From DASZZV01 sp035544835 (GTDB lineage: Bacteria > Acidobacteriota > Thermoanaerobaculia > Gp7-AA8), in assembly GCA_035544835.1 (NCBI GenBank), contig DASZZV010000425.1:1-9114 (forward strand): a stretch of DNA of 9,114 nt. The letters run 5' to 3'. The notes under the pieces are model-generated. The model saw nothing but the letters and a program-made list of their open reading frames with translations. It had not been told where the DNA came from and did not search any database. Below, piece after piece: positions 4,982 to 9,114 of this stretch; the first letter of the stretch is position 1, and the number at the start of each line of letters is the position of its first letter. The translations under genes and the position numbers were made by a program.

Positions 4982-7945
4982 CTAGAACTGCAGTCTCGCC
5001 GCGATCTGATAGCGTCGCGGATCGAAAAACGAGCGCGCATACGGCGCGTTGACCGAGGGCTTGTCCACCAGGCCTGTGTCAACGCATTTGTTCGTTGTGC
5101 ATGCCCCCAGGGTACCGACGCGATTCTCGAAGTTGTATCCGGTCTGCTTGTCGTAGACGTTGAAAATGTCGGCGAGAAGCTGCAGATTGAGCCCCTTCGG
5201 CAGCGGGAAGTTCTGGGTGTAATTCAAATCGAGTTGATGGTGTGCCGGGGTCTTCCGGCTTCCCGCCGGCTCGGCGTAGCGATTGGTGTCGCTGGTCGAG
5301 TCGGTCAGAGTCTTGTACGGCAGGTAGCTCCAGAGCTCGTAGGGCTGGCCGGACTGATAGACGAAGAAGGCGCCGGCGGTCGCTTTCCACGGCAGCGATT
5401 GGGTCCCGTAAACCTTGAGCTGGTGGCGGCGATCCCCGCGCAGATCGCCGTATCTGTTGTTCCACAACTGGCGACCGGCATCGTCTGCGATATTCGACGA
5501 GCCGATGAAGATCGATTGATCGTTGTTGTTCGTGCTGTTGTCCTGGTCGAAGTTGCCGTAGTAGTGACTCCAGGTATAGGAGCCGCGCACGAAGTTCTTG
5601 GCACCGTGGTATTCGGTCTCCGCGGTCGCTTCGTAGTACTTGGTGAAAGCACCATCCAGCTCAGCGATGACATAGCTCGAGCCGCTTCCGATTGCGGTGA
5701 CGCGCGCAGCGAGGTCGGGGATATAGAGCTCGCGCGGGATGCCGGACGGCGGATTAAAAAGGAGCCGTGCGTCATTGTTTGTATCTTCCCAGTAGTGGGT
5801 GCCGTGACGGTATCGACCATACAACCGGGAAGAAAGTTTGCCGGTGAACTGGCGGGCCGTGCCGATCATGTATTCATCGATGCGGGGCGGCTTGATGCCC
5901 GAGACGAACAATTTGCCGGAGGACGAACGGACCGGCTGGGCTCCGATGAGATTCCCGTTGGCGTCGAAAAAGGCGCTGATCGTACGGGACAGGTTGCGGT
6001 CCCACGACGCGGCGCGCGCGTCTGAGTTCGCCGCCTGGTTGTAACGGGCGTAGCTGGCGAAAACGGTGTCCGCCCCGTTGTAGGCCCAGGTGGCGCCGAG
6101 CCGCGGCTGGATCTCGTCACCGAATTTAACTTCGTGCATCTTGTATTTGGTGCCGGGGGACTTCACGAATCCGGCCAGGTTGTCTGCTTTCTTCAACCCC
6201 TGGCCGTAGAGCGTGTCATTGCTTGCCATCACCCCGACGTTGAACGACCAGTTGTTCATGTGGATCGTGTCGTTCAGCTCGATGTTCTGCGAGTGAAACT
6301 CGGAATGGATCTTCGGAGCGCCCACACTTTGCTGCTGAAAGTTGGCCTGAAGGAAAGCCGGTTTGGATGTACCGCAGGCGCTGGCCGGGCAAGTGGTAAC
6401 GGCACTGATCCTTCCGAATCCGTTGGAGGTGCGGAACAGATCCTCGGAATCTTCGTAACGCTGATATCCGGCATGCAGATCGTGGGTTACCGTAGATCCC
6501 AGGATGTAGTTGTAGCCCAGCTGTCCACTCTTCCGAAAAAAGCTATCGTCGTCACGCAGATCGGGGTAGAAGCCCACGGTGCCACCGCCGGTGCGCACGC
6601 CGTTACTGAGGTAGCCGTACTTGTCGATGATCGCCTGCCTGAAGGCATCCTGCGTCGGGTTGTTACCCAGCAGAGTCGGAACGGTCAGCAGTCCCAGCCT
6701 ATCGAGGTTGTTGATGTCGAGGTGGGTTCCCAGGGCGGTGGAGACTGTCACGTCGGCCGTACCCGAAGGGCGGCCGCCTCCAGGGTTCTTGAAGTCGGTG
6801 TACTTGAAGGTAGCAAAGCTCTTGGGGCTGATGACCTTCGAGGCTTCCAGCGAGGCGATCTGCAGCGTCGTCTCGCTTCCCTGGCCCGTGGTAGGGGCAG
6901 CCGACGGGCCGAAGCTGGCGGCCGTGTCCTCACGGTGCGAGTGGCGGTAGCTTCCATTGACGAGCCATGACGAGGTCGGGGTGAATGTGAGCTTCCCGAA
7001 CTCCTCGTTACGTTTGCTCTCGAACTGCGGCAGAGAACCATACAGGTTGCTCTGGTTCTGTTTGGTGAAATTGGGGCGGTAGTACGAGCCGTAAAAGAAC
7101 AGGCGATCCGGCAGGATGGGGCCGCCCAGACTCACCGTCGCCCAATCGCGATCTTGCTGAAATCGCGAGTTTACGACGCCTTTCTGGTCGGCGATGAAAT
7201 CATGTTTGAGTACCTGATAGCTCAATAGCCCGAAGAACTTGTTTGCGCCCGATTTGCTGGCTGAATCGATCAGAAAGCCGCCGGCGCGATCGAAGTCGAT
7301 CGCCTTGGCGCCACCCCTGACGACGTTGACCTGCGCGATGTCGTGTGTGGAGGGCTCGGCAACGAGCACCCCGAACAGAGGCATGGTGACGTTGGCTCCG
7401 TCGAACAGGTAGACGTTGTCCTGACCGCTCGCTCCTGCACTCGGGCCGCGAATGGTGTCCTGCGTGTATTGCACGCCGGGAATGAGTTTCTGCAGATCGC
7501 GATACTCCTGCGCTACGGGGAGCGCCTGGATCTGCTCGTTCGACAGGCCGCTGCTGATGGCCGTTGATTCTTTGTCGACGAGGGTCGTCCCAGCCGTCAC
7601 GGTAATGCTCTCCGAGACGGCGGCCGCGCCCATCTTCACGTCGGCGGCCGCGTCCTGACCAAGCAGGACCTCCGCTTTACGAGTGACGGTCTGCATTCCC
7701 CCGAGCGTGTACTGCACCGTGTAGGCACCTGGCTGCAGTGCTGGCAGACGATAATTACCAGCCCCGTCGGTAACCGTGACGCGGGGTTGCGGCAGTACGT
7801 TCGAACTGGCTTCGACCGTGACACCTGGAAGTGCCGACCCATCGATGGCCAATACTGTGCCGTGAATCGCACCGGTTTGCTGTGCGAGCAGCGGGACACT
7901 GATGAGAAGGATCAAAAATAGAATCAGACCACGACGCATATGCAT
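4982..7945 (-). CDS. TonB-dependent outer-membrane receptor with carboxypeptidase regulatory-like domain (Oar-like)
   Basis: 987 aa from the ATG at 7945, or 985 aa from the in-frame ATG at 7939, which has better Shine-Dalgarno spacing. A Sec signal peptide (RRG, then LILFLILLISVPLLA, cut near A21) leads into a CarboxypepD_reg-type Ig-like domain (about 25-108; TGAIHGTVLAIDGSALPGV). SESITVTA (111-118) is the usual junction before the plug and may act as TonB box. The plug domain (about 113-235) includes NVYLFDGANVT and the VNVVRGGAKAIDF segment. The remainder is a beta-barrel rich in aromatic and Asn/Gly turns, ending in F as outer-membrane barrels do. The only cysteines I see are two C-x4-C pairs (519/524 and 949/954). 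The family imports large or scarce substrates through the outer membrane using TonB-ExbBD energy; members of this type in Acidobacteriota are often linked with saccharide or peptide uptake, but no substrate is indicated here. It is terminated by the hairpin at 4933-4957. Confidence 0.92.
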   Translation of the reverse strand: MHMRRGLILFLILLISVPLLAQQTGAIHGTVLAIDGSALPGVTVEASSNVLPQPRVTVTDGAGNYRLPALQPGAYTVQYTLGGMQTVTRKAEVLLGQDAAADVKMGAAAVSESITVTAGTTLVDKESTAISSGLSNEQIQALPVAQEYRDLQKLIPGVQYTQDTIRGPSAGASGQDNVYLFDGANVTMPLFGVLVAEPSTHDIAQVNVVRGGAKAIDFDRAGGFLIDSASKSGANKFFGLLSYQVLKHDFIADQKGVVNSRFQQDRDWATVSLGGPILPDRLFFYGSYYRPNFTKQNQSNLYGSLPQFESKRNEEFGKLTFTPTSSWLVNGSYRHSHREDTAASFGPSAAPTTGQGSETTLQIASLEASKVISPKSFATFKYTDFKNPGGGRPSGTADVTVSTALGTHLDINNLDRLGLLTVPTLLGNNPTQDAFRQAIIDKYGYLSNGVRTGGGTVGFYPDLRDDDSFFRKSGQLGYNYILGSTVTHDLHAGYQRYEDSEDLFRTSNGFGRISAVTTCPASACGTSKPAFLQANFQQQSVGAPKIHSEFHSQNIELNDTIHMNNWSFNVGVMASNDTLYGQGLKKADNLAGFVKSPGTKYKMHEVKFGDEIQPRLGATWAYNGADTVFASYARYNQAANSDARAASWDRNLSRTISAFFDANGNLIGAQPVRSSSGKLFVSGIKPPRIDEYMIGTARQFTGKLSSRLYGRYRHGTHYWEDTNNDARLLFNPPSGIPRELYIPDLAARVTAIGSGSSYVIAELDGAFTKYYEATAETEYHGAKNFVRGSYTWSHYYGNFDQDNSTNNNDQSIFIGSSNIADDAGRQLWNNRYGDLRGDRRHQLKVYGTQSLPWKATAGAFFVYQSGQPYELWSYLPYKTLTDSTSDTNRYAEPAGSRKTPAHHQLDLNYTQNFPLPKGLNLQLLADIFNVYDKQTGYNFENRVGTLGACTTNKCVDTGLVDKPSVNAPYARSFFDPRRYQIAARLQF

Positions 7946-7957
7946 GCTCTCCCCTCT
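7946..7957 (-). promoter_or_regulatory. Shine-Dalgarno of the TonB-dependent receptor; decides between two ATGs
   Basis: On the minus strand the sequence reads GAGGGGAGAGC then ATGCATATG. The purine-rich GGGGAG ends 3 nt before the first ATG (7945) and 9 nt before the second (7939). The second ATG therefore has normal ribosome spacing and gives a signal peptide beginning MRRG. The difference is only two residues. Confidence 0.6.
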
Positions 7958-8013
7958 GTTGGTTTGGCGACAAAAATAAACGGATGATGAATTCTACTCC
8001 TATGCTGGAGCCT

Positions 8014-8025
8014 TCAGGATGACAA
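8014..8025. repeat. Third copy of the tcaggatgacaa repeat motif
   Basis: The 12-mer tcaggatgacaa is identical to the core of the two repeats at 38-52 and 88-102. Here it ends one base before the GTG start codon at 8027, and its AGGA (8016-8019) lies 7 nt from that codon, so it doubles as the Shine-Dalgarno of the permease. Confidence 0.5.
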
Positions 8026-8026
8026 C

Positions 8027-9114
8027 GTGATCGAGAAAACCGGGGGATTGCACCGAGCGTTAGGACCGGCCGCAGCCATTGCCATCGTCGTCGGAAACGT
8101 GGTTGGAACAGGAGTCTTTCTGAAGTCGCGGGCAATCATGTGCAACGTCGGGTCGCCCGGAGCAGCCCTCGCCATCTGGATCGCGGCGGGTTTGCTGTCG
8201 CTGGCAGGAGTGCTCACCTACGCCGAGCTCTCCTCGATGATGCCGCGAGCAGGGGGTGAGTACGTCTACATCGGCGAAGCCTACGGACGCCGCTGGGGAT
8301 TCGTGTCCGGTTGGACCTCCTACGCTGTCTCCTATGCTGCGTCTCAGGCAGCAAAAGCTGCGGCCTTCGCAATTTTCCTCAACGTGATGAGCGGCGGTGC
8401 TCTCGACCGCAATCTCCTGTCCTTCTCGATCGGCAGGCTACATCTCTCTCTCGGCGCCTTGCAGGGAATCACCCTTGCTGTGCTGGGCGCGGTCACGGTC
8501 GTCAATCTCGCGGCGGTGTCGGTTACGGGTAGGGTGGCGGTCTTCCTCACGGTGATGAAGGTGGGACTGGTGGCGGCGCTCGGGGTTGGAACATTCATCT
8601 TCGCCCGAGGCGACTGGATGCATTTCGCCATGACCAGCGCGGGAGGTTCGTGTGAGGGAATCACCTCGGCACGAGGCGGTCTGGCCGGAGTCGGGGCGGC
8701 CATGCTCGGCGCACTATGGGCCTACGACGGCTGGGTGAACCTCCCTGTCCTGGCCGGAGAGGTACGGAATCCCGGACGCAATCTTCCGCTGGGACTCTTC
8801 GCCGGCCTGGCAATCGTAACGACTCTTTACCTGCTCGCCAATATTGCGTATCAGTACGCTCTGACACCAACTCAGATCGCAAATGTTCCCGCAGCATCGT
8901 CCGTGGCCAGCGAGGCGATCCGCACGTTCATGGGCCCCGTTGCTGCCCGCATCGTGGCAGCAATCATGATGATCTCGACCCTCGGGTCGCTGCATTCCGG
9001 AATCCTCGCCGGCGCCCGGATTCCTTACGCCATGTCGACCGACGGAGTTTTCCTGCCCGCTCTCGGGCGGCTCAACAAAGCACGAGTACCATTCATCTCC
9101 GTGATCACGCTGGC
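8027..9114 (+). CDS. APC-superfamily amino acid permease (LAT-like), 3' end outside window
   Basis: Partial: 362 codons are present and no stop is reached. The start is a GTG at 8027; the frame has a TGA at 7988 and no other ATG/GTG before the conserved region, and AGGA lies 7 nt upstream. The protein is an inner-membrane permease of the amino acid-polyamine-organocation superfamily (AA_permease_2, PF13520). Signatures are LGPAAAIAIVVGNVVGTGVF (12-31, TM1 with the G-x-G substrate-binding bend), AELSSMMPRAGGEYVYIGEA (66-85, TM2-TM3), WAYDGWVNLPVLAGEVRNPG (231-250, TM6 and following loop) and ARIPYAMSTDGVFLPALGRL (329-348). Most similar in pattern to the L-type (LAT) and CAT-like bacterial branches, which usually have about 430-500 residues, so roughly the last quarter is missing here. 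It is divergent from the receptor gene. The transported substrate (amino acid or amine) cannot be told from sequence alone. Confidence 0.9.
   Translation, partial: MIEKTGGLHRALGPAAAIAIVVGNVVGTGVFLKSRAIMCNVGSPGAALAIWIAAGLLSLAGVLTYAELSSMMPRAGGEYVYIGEAYGRRWGFVSGWTSYAVSYAASQAAKAAAFAIFLNVMSGGALDRNLLSFSIGRLHLSLGALQGITLAVLGAVTVVNLAAVSVTGRVAVFLTVMKVGLVAALGVGTFIFARGDWMHFAMTSAGGSCEGITSARGGLAGVGAAMLGALWAYDGWVNLPVLAGEVRNPGRNLPLGLFAGLAIVTTLYLLANIAYQYALTPTQIANVPAASSVASEAIRTFMGPVAARIVAAIMMISTLGSLHSGILAGARIPYAMSTDGVFLPALGRLNKARVPFISVITL

Larger units (their letters stand above)
7946..8026. promoter_or_regulatory. Divergent promoter region between receptor and permease genes (81 bp)
   Basis: On the minus strand TAGAAT (plus positions 7991-7996) is a plausible -10 for the receptor gene, with a leader of about 40 nt. 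On the plus strand TATGCT at 8001-8006 could be a -10 for the permease. Neither has a clear -35. The two candidates lie 4 bp apart on opposite strands, so polymerase binding would probably be mutually exclusive or jointly controlled. No classical operator palindrome was seen. Confidence 0.35.

Noticed and set aside
5234..6970. Two long plus-strand frames (263 and 278 codons) inside the receptor gene
   Set aside because: They are antisense to a well-supported receptor reading frame, lack recognisable domains and show the Val/Gly/Arg-rich composition of high-GC antisense shadows.
8014..8703. Minus-strand frames covering the permease gene
   Set aside because: The plus strand encodes clear APC permease motifs throughout; the minus frames are Pro/Arg/Thr-rich shadows.
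1..9114. CRISPR array, phage or defence island, or transposase
   Set aside because: No regularly spaced direct repeats beyond two short copies, and no nuclease, integrase, methylase or transposase motifs in the genes identified.

Overview
The window is a high-GC bacterial chromosomal segment with five protein-coding genes. It contains no rRNA, no tRNA that I could recognise, no transposase and no CRISPR array. The gene mix suggests an Acidobacteriota-like Gram-negative with an outer membrane: a large TonB-dependent receptor with an N-terminal carboxypeptidase-regulatory-like domain, a sulfatase-fold protein fused to TPRs, two secreted serine hydrolases and an APC permease, interspersed with small palindromic repeats. 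This assignment is an inference from gene style, not from a marker gene.

Layout: 1-182 is a short intergenic stretch with two copies of a 15-nt repeat spaced exactly 50 bp apart. 183-1655 (+) encodes an exported class C beta-lactamase/esterase-type serine hydrolase with a DUF3471-like C-terminal domain. 1675-2565 (-) encodes a class A beta-lactamase-like lipoprotein, convergent with the first gene across only 19 bp. 2731-4779 (+) encodes a probable lipoprotein with an alkaline-phosphatase-superfamily (sulfatase-like) domain and a TPR tail; it carries Thr where true sulfatases carry the formylglycine Cys/Ser. 4797-4957 is a compact structural island between convergent genes: a 135-bp inverted-repeat (REP/BIME-like) element followed by a bidirectional terminator. 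4982-7945 (-) encodes the TonB-dependent receptor. 8027-9114 (+) encodes an APC-superfamily amino acid permease that runs off the end of the window and is divergent from the receptor across 81 bp.

The genes do not form a conventional operon, since their strands alternate (+ - + - +). A shared theme is the cell envelope and nutrient uptake: secreted or lipid-anchored hydrolases, an outer-membrane importer and an inner-membrane amino acid/amine permease. The receptor and permease could be co-regulated from their shared 81-bp divergent promoter region, but no substrate can be read from the sequence.

I do not see a clear new multi-gene system. The most unusual items are the structured inverted repeat at 4797-4931, whose inner hairpins keep their pairing and loop while their stem sequences differ; the repeat-derived motif that supplies the Shine-Dalgarno of the permease; and the Thr-nucleophile sulfatase-like/TPR lipoprotein.
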